Translations under genes and position numbers: made by a program
Assembly (NCBI RefSeq): GCF_030160115.1
Contig: NZ_BSNS01000009.1
Span: 124,001 to 188,000 of the forward strand
DNA length: 64,000 bases
Reading direction: 5' to 3'
Source: Devosia nitrariae
GTDB lineage: Bacteria; Pseudomonadota; Alphaproteobacteria; Rhizobiales; Devosiaceae
The notes under the pieces: generated by a model
What the model saw: the letters and a program-made list of their open reading frames with translations, nothing else
Told to the model about the DNA's origin: nothing
Databases searched by the model: none
In this document: in pieces, positions 54,189-63,061 of the stretch
Layout: each line of letters starts with the position of its first letter
Position numbering within the stretch: the stretch's first letter is position 1

Positions 54189-56285
54189 ATGCTCTCCCCC
54201 ACTCAAATCCTCGAAAAGATCTATTCAGGCTTCATCGGCAAGGCCATCGGTGTACGTCTTGGCGCCCCGGTGGAGCCGACCATCTGGAGCTACGAGCGCA
54301 TCCGCGACACCTATGGCGAGGTGACCGCGTACCTGCGCGACTTCAAGAACTTTGCCGCCGACGACGACACCAATGGCCCCGTCTATTTCATCCGCGCGCT
54401 GCGCGACTACGGGCTCAATGCCACCGCCGCCGACGTCGGCAAGACCTGGCTCAACTATGCCGCGGAAGAACACGGCATGTACTGGTGGGGTGGTTACGGC
54501 GTCTCGACCGAGCACACTGCCTACCGCAACCTGCGCGCCGGTATCCCAGCGCCGCTATCCGGATCCATCGCCACCAACGGCACCACCGTTGCCGAACAGA
54601 TCGGCGGACAGATCTTCATCGACAGCTGGGGCTGGGTGAATCCGGGCAATCCGGAAAAGGCCGCGCAGATGTCGGCAATGGCCGCCAGCGTTGCCCATGA
54701 CGGCGAGGGGCTCAACGGCGCCCGCTTCTGCGCCGCCGCCATCGCTGCCGCCTTTGTGGGGAGGAGCATCGAGGAGGTCATCGCGGCAGGCCTTGCCACC
54801 ATTGCGACCGAAAGCCTCTATGCCCGCGTCGCCAACGCCGTCATTGCCTTCCACAAGGCCAATCCCGACGACTGGCGCGCCTGCCGCGATATGCTGAACG
54901 CCGAATGGGGCTATGACCGCTATCCCGGCGTCTGTCACATCGTCCCCAATGCCGGCGTCACGATAATGGCGCTCATCTATGGGCGGGGCGACCTGCAGCG
55001 CACCGTCGAGATCGCCACCATGGCCGGCTGGGACACCGACTGCAACGCCGGCAATGCCGGCGCCATCGTCGGCACCCTGCAGGGCCTGCAGCCGGGCTGG
55101 GACAAGTACCGCAAGCCCATCAACGATTTCCTCATTGCCTCCGGCATTGTCGGCTCCATCAACATCGTCGACATCCCGAGTTTTGCGCGCGAGCTGACAG
55201 TGCTCGCACTCGATCTTGCCGGACGCGAAGCGCCCGCACTCTGGCGCGAGGACATGACCCGGCGCGGGTTGCGCTTCGACTTCGACTTGCCCGGATCGAC
55301 GCACGGCTTCCGCACCGAAGGCTTCAACCAGATCAGCCTCAAGGCCTCGAACGAGCGTCACATCGAGGCGTCGCGTGGCAGCCTCGAAATCCTCCTCGAC
55401 CGGCTGGAGCGCGGGCAGGGTGGACGCGCATTCTGGAAGCCGTTCTATCGACGCACCGATTTCGACGACGAGCGTTACCGCCCGATGTTCTCGCCGGTCA
55501 TAGATGCCGGCCAGAAGGTTTCCTTCAAGCTCTGGCTCGACCCGTGGAACGGCGACGGCAATCTGCGCATCGCCCCTTATGTGCGCCGCACCATGAGCGG
55601 GGTCGTCGAGGAGACCGGCGCCTGGCACGTGCCCTCGAGCGAGGGGTGGCAGGAGGTGAGCTTCGTTGTGCCGGAAGGTGACGAGGCCATCGACGAGGTC
55701 GGCATCGCCATCGAATATTTCGGCCGCCTCAAATTCCTCGGCCGGCTGTTCCTTACCGACTTCCGCGTCGAGGGCGCGGGCCGTGCGCGCATCGATCCCA
55801 GCGTTGAAATGCAGGAATGGGGCGCGATCTCGCGCTTTACCTGGAACCGGGGCCACTGGACGCTCGGGGATGGCCGTATCCACGGCCATACCGCTGCCGA
55901 CGCCGATATGTGGACCGGTCACTATTACGCCTGCGACCTGACCGTCACCGCCGACATCCGGCGCCTCGCCGGTGCTTCGCAGCTGGTGACCGCGCGGGTG
56001 CAGGGTACCGGACGGTTCTATGCCGCCGGGTTCGATGGGGATGACGTGGTAATCCTCAAGGAGGACTTCGGCACGACCGAGCTCGCCCGCGCGCCCTTCG
56101 CACCCGAACCAGGACGCAGCTACCAGTTCGGCTTTACCGTCGAAGGCGACAGGCTCGCCTTCTCCATCGACGGCCAATCGCTGCTCGAAGCCCGCGACGG
56201 CGCCTATGCTTACGGCATGGTGGGCCTGCGTATGGCCGGGCCGGGACGGATGAGCGTCGGCACCATCGAGATCGTCGAAAGCTGA
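54189..56285 (+). CDS. ADP-ribosylglycohydrolase-fold enzyme fused to a C-terminal beta-rich region
   Basis: The 698-residue protein has a DraG-type domain at about 1-345 (FIGKAIGVRLGAPVE, metal cluster ADDDT at 57-61, GWDTDCNAGNAGAIVG near 290). Its other half (about 365-698) is beta-rich, with no catalytic motif I recognise; residues about 535-698 (WNRGHWTLGDGRIHG, GRFYAAGFDGDDVVIL, YQFGFTVEGDRLAFSIDGQSLLEA) resemble concanavalin/LamG-like carbohydrate-binding sandwiches. A normal family member ends near 350. No signal peptide is present, so it acts on imported compound in the cytosol. The added half suggests a glycan-like ligand. Confidence 0.82.
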   Translation: MLSPTQILEKIYSGFIGKAIGVRLGAPVEPTIWSYERIRDTYGEVTAYLRDFKNFAADDDTNGPVYFIRALRDYGLNATAADVGKTWLNYAAEEHGMYWWGGYGVSTEHTAYRNLRAGIPAPLSGSIATNGTTVAEQIGGQIFIDSWGWVNPGNPEKAAQMSAMAASVAHDGEGLNGARFCAAAIAAAFVGRSIEEVIAAGLATIATESLYARVANAVIAFHKANPDDWRACRDMLNAEWGYDRYPGVCHIVPNAGVTIMALIYGRGDLQRTVEIATMAGWDTDCNAGNAGAIVGTLQGLQPGWDKYRKPINDFLIASGIVGSINIVDIPSFARELTVLALDLAGREAPALWREDMTRRGLRFDFDLPGSTHGFRTEGFNQISLKASNERHIEASRGSLEILLDRLERGQGGRAFWKPFYRRTDFDDERYRPMFSPVIDAGQKVSFKLWLDPWNGDGNLRIAPYVRRTMSGVVEETGAWHVPSSEGWQEVSFVVPEGDEAIDEVGIAIEYFGRLKFLGRLFLTDFRVEGAGRARIDPSVEMQEWGAISRFTWNRGHWTLGDGRIHGHTAADADMWTGHYYACDLTVTADIRRLAGASQLVTARVQGTGRFYAAGFDGDDVVILKEDFGTTELARAPFAPEPGRSYQFGFTVEGDRLAFSIDGQSLLEARDGAYAYGMVGLRMAGPGRMSVGTIEIVES

Positions 56286-56321
56286 CGGCGGCAGCGGGCA
56301 TCGTCCCGCGAGGAGGAGACT

Positions 56322-57383
56322 ATGGCAGAGATCGCCCTCAAACATGTCGGCAAGACCTACGGCAACTTGCCGGTGCTGTCGGACATCAGTCTCGATATGG
56401 AGGACGGCGAATTCGTCGTCCTCGTCGGCCCGTCGGGCTGCGGCAAATCCACCCTTTTGCGCATGATCGCCGGGCTCGAGGACATCACCGCCGGGCAGAT
56501 CACCATAGGCGGCAAGGTGGTCAACAACATGCCCGCCAAGGAACGGGACCTCGCGATGGTCTTCCAGTCCTATGCGCTCTATCCGCACATGAAGGTCGCC
56601 GACAACATGAGCTTTGCCTTGAAGCTTGCCGGCGCGCCGAAAGCCGAGGTCCGCCAGCGCGTCGCCGACGCGGCCCGCATTCTCGGGCTCGAGAACCTGC
56701 TTGATCGGCTGCCGCGTGAGCTCTCCGGCGGTCAGCGCCAGCGCGTCGCCATGGGCCGCGCGATCGTCAGGAATCCGCGCGCTTTCCTCTTCGACGAGCC
56801 GCTCTCCAATCTCGATGCGAAGCTGCGCGTCAAGATGCGCGCCGAGATCAAGGCGCTCCACCAGCGTCTCGGCAAGACGACGGTCTTCGTCACCCATGAC
56901 CAGACCGAAGCCATGACCATGGCCGACAAGATCGTGGTCCTCAACGGCGGCAATATCGAGCAGTCCGGTCCCCCGCTCGAGCTCTATGCCAATCCGAGGA
57001 ACCTGTTCGTTGCCGGCTTCATCGGCTCGCCGGAGATGAACCTGATGCCGGCCGTGGTGGGTGAAGCCGGCGCCGATGTGCGGCTCGCCGACGGGACAGC
57101 GCTTCCGATCGGCCAACCGCTCGACCGCGCACCGGGCAGCGAGATCGTCTACGGCATTCGCCCTCAGCACATTGGGCTTGCCGAAACGGGGGTTCCGGCC
57201 GAGATCGTCGTCGTCGAGCCGACCGGCGAGGCGCAAGAGGTTCTGGCCCGCATCGGCATCCAGGATATTTCCGTCGTCGTCAGGGACCATGCGCCATTGC
57301 ATCCGGGCGAGACCATTCGCCTCGCCATCGATCCCGCCCGTGTCCTCATCTTCGACAAGGCAAGTGGATTGAGGCTGCAGTGA
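56322..57383 (+). CDS. ABC sugar importer ATPase (UgpC/MsmK type)
   Basis: The 353-residue ATPase has Walker [10 protein letters not shown] (about 38-46), [30 protein letters not shown], Walker [13 protein letters not shown] and THDQ, plus the C-terminal OB-type domain of CUT1 importers. LplB/YtcP systems often lack a dedicated ATPase; here one is supplied within the operon, separated from the permeases by the two hydrolase genes. SD AGGAGGAG precedes the ATG. Confidence 0.94.
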   Translation: MAEIALKHVGKTYGNLPVLSDISLDMEDGEFVVLVGPSGCGKSTLLRMIAGLEDITAGQITIGGKVVNNMPAKERDLAMVFQSYALYPHMKVADNMSFALKLAGAPKAEVRQRVADAARILGLENLLDRLPRELSGGQRQRVAMGRAIVRNPRAFLFDEPLSNLDAKLRVKMRAEIKALHQRLGKTTVFVTHDQTEAMTMADKIVVLNGGNIEQSGPPLELYANPRNLFVAGFIGSPEMNLMPAVVGEAGADVRLADGTALPIGQPLDRAPGSEIVYGIRPQHIGLAETGVPAEIVVVEPTGEAQEVLARIGIQDISVVVRDHAPLHPGETIRLAIDPARVLIFDKASGLRLQ

Positions 57384-58600
57384 CGATGGGCGAAGTCCGG
57401 CATTTCGACCCACACGCGCAGGGGCCACTCGCGGGCATTCGGGTCCTCGATCTCTCCCGTCTGATGGCCGGCAACATGCTCTCGCTCCAGCTCGGCGATT
57501 TCGGTGCAGACGTCGTCAAGGTCGAGCCGCCGGCGGGTGACCCGCTGCGCGATTGGAAGGACGATGGCCACTCGCTCTTCTGGAAGACCTATGGCCGCAA
57601 CAAGCGATCCATCACCCTGGACCTGCGCCGGAAGCCCGCCATGGACGCCCTCTGGCGTCTGATCGAAGGCGCCGATGTCCTCATCGAGAACTACCGACCC
57701 GGAACGCTGGAAAAGATGGGGCTCGCTCCCGAGGCGCTGCTCGCCGCCAATCCCAATCTGATCGTCGTGCGCATCTCCGGCTTCGGCCAGACCGGCCCTT
57801 ACGCGCTCCTGCCAGGGTTCGGCACCATCGTCGAAGCCATGAGCGGCTTTGCCGACCGCACGGGCTTCCCGGACCGCGAACCGGTGCTGCCGCCCCTGGC
57901 GCTCGCCGACATGATCGCCGGCATCTACGGGGCCTCGGCAACGATGACGGCGCTCTTTGCCCGTGAGCGTGGGGTGAGCAAAGGCCAGGTCATCGATCTC
58001 TCGCTGCTGGAACCGATGTTCTCGGTGCTGGGGCCGGAGGTCGCAATCTTCACCCGCACCGGCAAGGTCAAGCAGCGCGCCGGCAGCGCCTCCAACACCG
58101 CCTCGCCACGCAACGTCTACCGCTGCGCCGACGGCAAGTATCTGGCCCTGTCGGGCTCAACCCCGGCGGTCGCAAAGAGGATCTTCGAGATCATCGGTCG
58201 CCCGGAGATGAACACCGATCCGCGTTTTGCCACCAACTCCGATCGCGTAAGGCACCGCTCCCTCGTCGATGAGGCGGTCGGCGGCTGGTTTGCCGAGCGC
58301 GAAAGCGGCGAGGCGCTGCGGCTCATGCGGGAGGCCGGCGCGACGGTCGGGCCGATCTACAATATCGCCGACATCATGGACGATCCGCACTACCGCGAGC
58401 GCGAGATCATCGTCGAAGCCGAGGACCCCGAGTTCGGCGCGCTCGCCATGCACAACATCGTGCCGCGCCTTTCCGGCACGCCCGGTGTCTGGCGGCGGCC
58501 GGCGCCTGCCCAGGGCGAGCATGGGCGCGAGATTCTGGCCGAGGCGGGGTTCGATGCCGATGAGATAGACGCCGTTCTCGCGGCTGGAGCGGAACCATGA
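57380..58600 (+). CDS. CaiB/BaiF-family (class III) CoA-transferase
   Basis: The 406-residue protein (GTG overlapping the ATPase stop as GTGA, SD GAGG; ATG 57386 possible) has [31 protein letters not shown], the [10 protein letters not shown] motif, [12 protein letters not shown] and the catalytic Asp177 in [15 protein letters not shown]. Class III transferases move CoA from succinyl-CoA or similar donors to a carboxylic acid. Four-base overlap with the following CitE-type lyase gene suggests both act on the same acid: activation, then C-C cleavage. Confidence 0.93.
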   Translation: MTMGEVRHFDPHAQGPLAGIRVLDLSRLMAGNMLSLQLGDFGADVVKVEPPAGDPLRDWKDDGHSLFWKTYGRNKRSITLDLRRKPAMDALWRLIEGADVLIENYRPGTLEKMGLAPEALLAANPNLIVVRISGFGQTGPYALLPGFGTIVEAMSGFADRTGFPDREPVLPPLALADMIAGIYGASATMTALFARERGVSKGQVIDLSLLEPMFSVLGPEVAIFTRTGKVKQRAGSASNTASPRNVYRCADGKYLALSGSTPAVAKRIFEIIGRPEMNTDPRFATNSDRVRHRSLVDEAVGGWFAERESGEALRLMREAGATVGPIYNIADIMDDPHYREREIIVEAEDPEFGALAMHNIVPRLSGTPGVWRRPAPAQGEHGREILAEAGFDADEIDAVLAAGAEP

Positions 58601-59421
58601 TCCGCTCGCTGCTCTATATCCCGGCGAGCTCCGAGCGCTTCATCGCCAAGGCCCATGAGCGCGGCGCCGACGCCATCATCCTCGACCTCGAGGACAGTGT
58701 GGCGGAGCCCGACAAGGACAAGGCGCGCGCAGGCCTTGCCGATGCAATTCCCTTGGCACGCCAGCGTGGTGCCCGAATTTTCGTGCGCGTCAACCACGAT
58801 CCCGAGCGCGTTACCGACGACGTCGAGGCAGCCGTGCGTGCCGGCGCCGACGGCCTGATGCTGCCCAAGACCGAGAGCGCCGACGACCTTGCCCGGCTTG
58901 CCGCACTTCTGGAACCGTTGGAGGCCGCAATCGCCCGGCTGCCGTTCTCCGTCATCGGCCTCATCGAGTCGCCCGCCGCCGTGCTCGATGCGCGCGCCAT
59001 CGCCCGGGGTCCGCGCCTGATGGCTCTCGCCGTCGGCGGCGAGGATCTGGCACTCGCCATGGGTGCCGGACCGACCTCGGAGGTTTTGCGCTTTCCCAAG
59101 CTGCTCGTCCATTACGCCGCCAAGGCGGAGGGGCTGATGTCCATAGGCCTCTTACGCACCGTCGCCGACTATTCCGACCACGCCGCCATCCGCGCCGCGG
59201 GACGGGAGGCCCGCGACTTCGGCTTCGACGGCGCGACCTGCGTGCACCCGGCGGTGGTGCCGCTCCTCAACGAGGCGTTCACGGCAAGCGAGACGGATCT
59301 TGCCTGGGCGCGGCGGGTGGTCGAGGCCGCTGGAGGACAGCCGGGTGCCTTCGCACTCGACGGGCAGATGATCGACGCGCCGGTCCTTGCACGGGCGCGG
59401 CGGTTGCTGGAAGAAAAGTAG
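58597..59421 (+). CDS. HpcH/HpaI-family CoA-ester lyase (CitE type)
   Basis: The 274-residue protein has [34 protein letters not shown] with the metal Asp/Glu, the Arg in IFVRVN, GLIESPAAVLDA (metal Glu) and AVGGEDLALAMG (metal Asp). That is the CitE-like lyase subfamily, which splits malyl-, citramalyl- or related 3-hydroxyacyl-CoA into acetyl/propionyl-CoA plus a keto acid. It overlaps the CoA-transferase gene by ATGA and ends the operon. Which hydroxyacyl-CoA is used is not visible. Confidence 0.92.
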   Translation: MIRSLLYIPASSERFIAKAHERGADAIILDLEDSVAEPDKDKARAGLADAIPLARQRGARIFVRVNHDPERVTDDVEAAVRAGADGLMLPKTESADDLARLAALLEPLEAAIARLPFSVIGLIESPAAVLDARAIARGPRLMALAVGGEDLALAMGAGPTSEVLRFPKLLVHYAAKAEGLMSIGLLRTVADYSDHAAIRAAGREARDFGFDGATCVHPAVVPLLNEAFTASETDLAWARRVVEAAGGQPGAFALDGQMIDAPVLARARRLLEEK

Positions 59422-59579
59422 TTGGAGCGCCCTTTCCCCCCTCCCTGGCCCTTGGCGAGTTGGAGGCAGCGGCAGGCGTAGCGCCGACGAGAAGATAGAT
59501 TTTTAACTATGTTGTTCGGATTTCAGCAACGAAGGTGCCTGGCGATGGATTAGGACGCTGCTTAGAGGAGTCCAGGTCC

Positions 59580-59816
59580 ATGCCGCGCTACTTCTTCGAT
59601 GTTGAGAACAGGCATGCTGTTCGGGATTATGTCGGACAGGAGCTGGCAAGCCTGCACGCTGCAAAGGCAGAGGCCGACCGGGCGCTTAGCGAAGCGGTGA
59701 AAGACGACTTCTCCTATGAGGCTCGGCGAGACATGGCGATCAACGTCCGGGATGAAGCCAGCGTGGTTGTCCTCCGGGTGTTTCTCTCATATTCAGCGAC
59801 GCCGCCCCTATCCTAG
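59580..59816 (+). CDS. Small DUF6894-type protein
   Basis: The 78-residue protein begins MPRYFFDVENRHAVRDYVGQELASL and ends with a DEASVVVLRVFLSY strand, the DUF6894 pattern common in Hyphomicrobiales. The start is set by a strong SD (AGAGGAG). No function is known for the family. It stands alone after the CitE operon with a 158-base AT-richer spacer that may contain its own promoter. Confidence 0.7.
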   Translation: MPRYFFDVENRHAVRDYVGQELASLHAAKAEADRALSEAVKDDFSYEARRDMAINVRDEASVVVLRVFLSYSATPPLS

Positions 59817-59850
59817 TCTAAGAGCCGCCAGCAAAGTGCCCGTACGCGCC

Positions 59851-60327
59851 TCAACCCGGCGGTGAAGGCACCGGCGTCCTAGCCTCCCATGCCTTCAGCA
59901 TTTCTTGCGTCTCCTCGGCGGTGTTTACGGGACCGCCCGACCAAAACGAGCCGGTGCACTCATCCGGCGGCGCCGGTTCGGCAACGCCGATCCCGTCCCA
60001 GTTGAGAATATCGGTTCCGTGCCCGCCACTCATGGCGATGGTCTCGCCGACATAGACGGCTTTCCCGTTGAAGCCGTCGATGAGCCGGATGCGGCCGTCG
60101 TCGGTGCGTTCGACTGTAGTGTCATGGTGCCAAATGACGACGGAATCGCCGTGTCGCAGACAATTGTTTTCGTCGATCCGAAGCTCGCCAACGGCTAACG
60201 CATTTAAAGAAGCATCTGCAGGCGTGGCAGCTCTGGCAAAATGCGGGAGAGGCATCTCCTCCTCCGCATGGGCCGGCAAGATCGCCAGCGCTGCCGCATA
60301 TACCGCCAGGTGATATCGCCGCCTCAT
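59851..60327 (-). CDS. Secreted hypothetical protein
   Basis: The 158-residue protein has a Sec signal peptide (1-21, YHLAVYAAALAILPAHA) and a mature part with one predicted beta-rich module including NNCLRHGDSVVIWHHDTTVE and GFNGKAVYVGETIAMSGGHGTDIL. Two Cys residues may pair. I do not recognise a family. It converges with the DUF6894-type gene and is 84 bases from the isomerase gene on the same strand. Confidence 0.65.
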   Translation of the reverse strand: MRRRYHLAVYAAALAILPAHAEEEMPLPHFARAATPADASLNALAVGELRIDENNCLRHGDSVVIWHHDTTVERTDDGRIRLIDGFNGKAVYVGETIAMSGGHGTDILNWDGIGVAEPAPPDECTGSFWSGGPVNTAEETQEMLKAWEARTPVPSPPG

Positions 60328-60411
60328 GTTGCCTCCAGCTGCCGCCGGGACACCATCATCAGCGAATGCGGCGCAAACGAGGCTTGGCGACGGTGGGTAA
60401 AGTCCTTTCGC

Positions 60412-61170
60412 CTAAAGCCCCAGCGCCCTGAGCTTCTCGATCGAACGCCCTGCAAACCTCTGCCAGTCGGACGGATTGTCGTGCTCGGCCACGATATGGT
60501 CGGCCGCCGTCTGCTTGAACAGCGGTACCAGCGTCTCCCAGTCGATGATGCCGTCACCGGTCGCCGTCCAGCCGTCATCGGCCGCGGTGCCCGGCGGCGC
60601 CGTGTCCTTGGTCTGAATGGCGGCGATCCGGTCGCCATAGCGAGTGAGCTCGGCGGCAGGGTCCGCGCCCGCCCGTGTGATCCAGCCGCAGTCGATCTCG
60701 AACCACACAGTATCGCCGCCCGTTTCGAGGATGTGATCGATCGGCCGACTGCCGTCGGGTAGGGCCAAGTATTCGAAATCGTGGTTGTGCCAAGCGACTT
60801 TCAGGTCGTGTGGCTGCGCCTTCTGTGCTCCCCGCGCCAGCTTCTCGCCGAGCCGCTGCCAGAAGGCCGATGTTGTCTCGCGCTCTTCTACCGGAATGTA
60901 AGGCGGGATCATCAGCGTTGCCCCGAGCGTCAGGGCGATGTCGATGAAACGCTCCGGCTCGTCGACAAGACCCGACAGCGGCATATGGAAGCCGTAGCAG
61001 GCGAGCCCTGCATCGTCGAGCTGCCGGCGAAAGAGGGCCGGGTCCGCCTCATAGGCCGGCAGCCAAGGCTCGATGGCGTCGTATCCCATCTGCTTGAGGA
61101 TGGGGAACTGTGCTGCAAGTGGCGGAAAATTGCGCGAGGAATAGAGCTGGTAGGCAATTGGGTAAGCCAT
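60412..61170 (-). CDS. Sugar phosphate isomerase/epimerase-like TIM-barrel protein
   Basis: The 252-residue protein shows the xylose-isomerase-like (AP endonuclease 2) TIM barrel: IAYQLYSSRNF first strand, GYDAIEPWLPAYE, AWHNHDFEY (metal His), WFEIDCGWITRAG (metal Glu/Asp) and a last-strand VAEHDNPSDW. IolE/IolI and sugar epimerases share it. It starts two bases after the VOC gene and is part of a minus-strand sugar operon with an ABC importer. Confidence 0.85.
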   Translation of the reverse strand: MAYPIAYQLYSSRNFPPLAAQFPILKQMGYDAIEPWLPAYEADPALFRRQLDDAGLACYGFHMPLSGLVDEPERFIDIALTLGATLMIPPYIPVEERETTSAFWQRLGEKLARGAQKAQPHDLKVAWHNHDFEYLALPDGSRPIDHILETGGDTVWFEIDCGWITRAGADPAAELTRYGDRIAAIQTKDTAPPGTAADDGWTATGDGIIDWETLVPLFKQTAADHIVAEHDNPSDWQRFAGRSIEKLRALGL

Positions 61171-61172
61171 GC

Positions 61173-61652
61173 TCAGCCCTGGGGCTCCTTGTCGGCGTCG
61201 AACTCGAGGAGCTCCAGCATCACGCCGAGCTGGGGAACGGTGTCGTAGTACGCATAGCGCCCGTGGCTGCCGTCGAACTCGCCGCTCTGCAGGAGCTTAT
61301 GACCTTTGCCCTCGAGATAGGCGTGACGGTTGGTGAGGTTTTTTGTCTTGAACGCGATGTGGTGGCAGCCGGGGCCCTTCTCTTCGAGAAGGTCGCGCCA
61401 GGCGCTCTTCTCAGGCCCTGGCTCGAGGAATTCCACGTCGATATTGCCGAACTTGAACATGCGGATCTTGCATCCGACAGCCGCGGGCATGCCGTTGTAG
61501 ATGGCCCTCGCTTCTTCCGGCTCGGCGGCCTTGCCGAGCGGCGGCAAGGGCTTGCCGGTGAGGTCCGCGAACCACTGGGAGGATTTGTCGACATCGTCGG
61601 TGACGAAGCAGATTTGCATCACCGCGTCTTCGTCGAGCAGGCGCTTGTCCAT
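61173..61652 (-). CDS. VOC/glyoxalase-fold protein
   Basis: From ATG 61652 the protein has 159 residues with two betaalphabeta halves: MQICFVTDDVDKSSQWFADLTG at the N-terminus and CHHIAFKTKNLTNRHAYLE in the second half, with likely metal ligands in CHHIAF and the Glu of DVEFLEPG and MLELLEFD. Members are glyoxalases, epimerases or dioxygenases acting on small metabolites. It precedes the TIM-barrel gene by two bases. The frame extends to 61781 through a REP-like element, so the shorter start is used. Confidence 0.8.
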   Translation of the reverse strand: MDKRLLDEDAVMQICFVTDDVDKSSQWFADLTGKPLPPLGKAAEPEEARAIYNGMPAAVGCKIRMFKFGNIDVEFLEPGPEKSAWRDLLEEKGPGCHHIAFKTKNLTNRHAYLEGKGHKLLQSGEFDGSHGRYAYYDTVPQLGVMLELLEFDADKEPQG

Positions 61653-61731
61653 TTTGGTCTGTCCATGTGAGGGAGGAGTCGCAGGCGGCCCGGCCGCAAC
61701 CGGGTCGCCCGCGTCGGGAGGAAGGGTTAGA

Positions 61732-61776
61732 GCGTTTTCAGCAAAAGTGGGTACCGGTTTTGCGGTTCGAAAACGC
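61732..61776. repeat. REP-like palindromic element
   Basis: GCGTTTTC (61732-61739) and GAAAACGC (61769-61776) form the outer stem; GCAAAA/TTTTGC (61741-61746, 61758-61763) forms an inner stem around GGTACC-rich bases. This nested palindrome with GTGGGTACCGGTTTTGCG is a layout familiar from dispersed intergenic repeats of Hyphomicrobiales. It lies between the binding-protein stop and the VOC gene. Confidence 0.65.
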
Positions 61777-61790
61777 GACAATTCAGAACT

Positions 61791-63038
61791 CTAGCCGAGG
61801 ATGGTGTCGTAGTTTTCCTTCATCTGGGCGATGGCATCGTCGACCGTCATGTTGGGATCGCTCCAGAAATTGAAGACGACGTCCCAGATCGAATCCTGCC
61901 AGTCGGCGTCCGCCGTGTTGTGCGGGTTCTGCACCTGGTGGGCCGGATCGCCGAGGATCTCGAGTACTTCCTGGCTGCACGCGTCGAGGCTGTCGGCCGG
62001 CGCGTCGAGCCGCACGGGGGTCGATCCCTTCTCGGCGGCGAAAGCGCCCTGAACCTCGGGGTCGACAACGACGGAGGCAAAGTCGAGCTCGGCCTGCTGT
62101 ACGTCTTCGGGAACGCCGCCGAGCAGGCCCCAGGCGTCGACCGTCACCACGACCGCCTTGCCGCCTGGAATCTGCATGCAGCCGAAATCGGTGCCCGGCA
62201 CCTTGTCGGCCGCCAGCCACTCGCCCTTCATCCAGTCGCCATGCACCTGCATGAGGGCCCTGCCGCTGATCACCTCATTGGTGGTCTCGTTCCAGGGGCG
62301 GTTTTGCGCCGCCGGCCCTGCCTCGTTGGCGAACAGCCGCAGCGTCTCGAGCGTCTGGCGGAACGCGGGATCGTCGAGCGCAGCAGGATCGACCTCGCTG
62401 CCATAGATGGCACTGTAGACGTCCGGACCTGCCACCGCGGCGGTCAGCGCATGCATCAGATAGCCGACCTGGAACGGCTGGCTGCCCACCGCCACGGGAT
62501 CGTAGCCGGCGGCGCGGATGGTCTCGAAGTCGGCGAACATGTCCTCGAAGGAGGTCCATGCGGTCGGATCGACGCCGGCCGCTTCGGCGACTTCCATGTT
62601 GTAATAGACCATGCCATCGATATGCAGCGCCGTCGGCACCTTGACGATCTCGCCGTCGACGCTGATCGCTGCGGCAACCGAAGTCGGCAGGTTCTCGACG
62701 ACATTGTTCTCCTCGAACCACTGGGTCAGCGGAAGGCCCAGCCCCATCCCGGCGAGGTCGCGATAGACGCCGGGGTTGGACTCCATGAACACGTTCGGCG
62801 GCTGCCCGCCGGTGACGAGGCTCATCAGGTTGACGTTGGAGCCCGTGTCATGGGGGATGGCGATGTCGGTCCAGCTATGGCCCTTCTCCTCGAGGCCGGC
62901 GCGCAGCACGTTGAGTGCGGCGACCTCGGGCGGCGCGGACCAGCTGTGGTAGATGACGAGGTCGGTTGCCATCGCCCCCGTCGAGGCGGTGCCGAGCATG
63001 AGACCGGCGGCAAGCCCGGTCAGCAATTTCCTGGACAT
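61791..63038 (-). CDS. Sugar ABC transporter substrate-binding protein (family 1)
   Basis: From ATG 63038 (AGGGAGAGAG) the protein has 415 residues with a Sec signal (1-24, STGAMA) and a family-1 solute-binding fold, including LVIYHSWSAPPEVAALNVLRAGLEEKG, PNVFMESNPGVYRDLA and a DGMVYYNMEVAEAAGVDPTAWTSFEDM hinge segment. It lies 23 bases after a UgpC-type ATPase gene on the same strand. The permeases are presumably beyond the right edge. VOC and TIM-barrel genes follow, suggesting a sugar or inositol-like cargo. Confidence 0.93.
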   Translation of the reverse strand: MSRKLLTGLAAGLMLGTASTGAMATDLVIYHSWSAPPEVAALNVLRAGLEEKGHSWTDIAIPHDTGSNVNLMSLVTGGQPPNVFMESNPGVYRDLAGMGLGLPLTQWFEENNVVENLPTSVAAAISVDGEIVKVPTALHIDGMVYYNMEVAEAAGVDPTAWTSFEDMFADFETIRAAGYDPVAVGSQPFQVGYLMHALTAAVAGPDVYSAIYGSEVDPAALDDPAFRQTLETLRLFANEAGPAAQNRPWNETTNEVISGRALMQVHGDWMKGEWLAADKVPGTDFGCMQIPGGKAVVVTVDAWGLLGGVPEDVQQAELDFASVVVDPEVQGAFAAEKGSTPVRLDAPADSLDACSQEVLEILGDPAHQVQNPHNTADADWQDSIWDVVFNFWSDPNMTVDDAIAQMKENYDTILG

Positions 63039-63061
63039 ATCTCTCTCCCTTGCAATGTTGG

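Noticed and set aside
54555..57428. 957-codon minus-strand open frame across the hydrolase and ATPase genes
   Set aside because: It runs antisense through two clearly conserved genes and has no recognisable domain.
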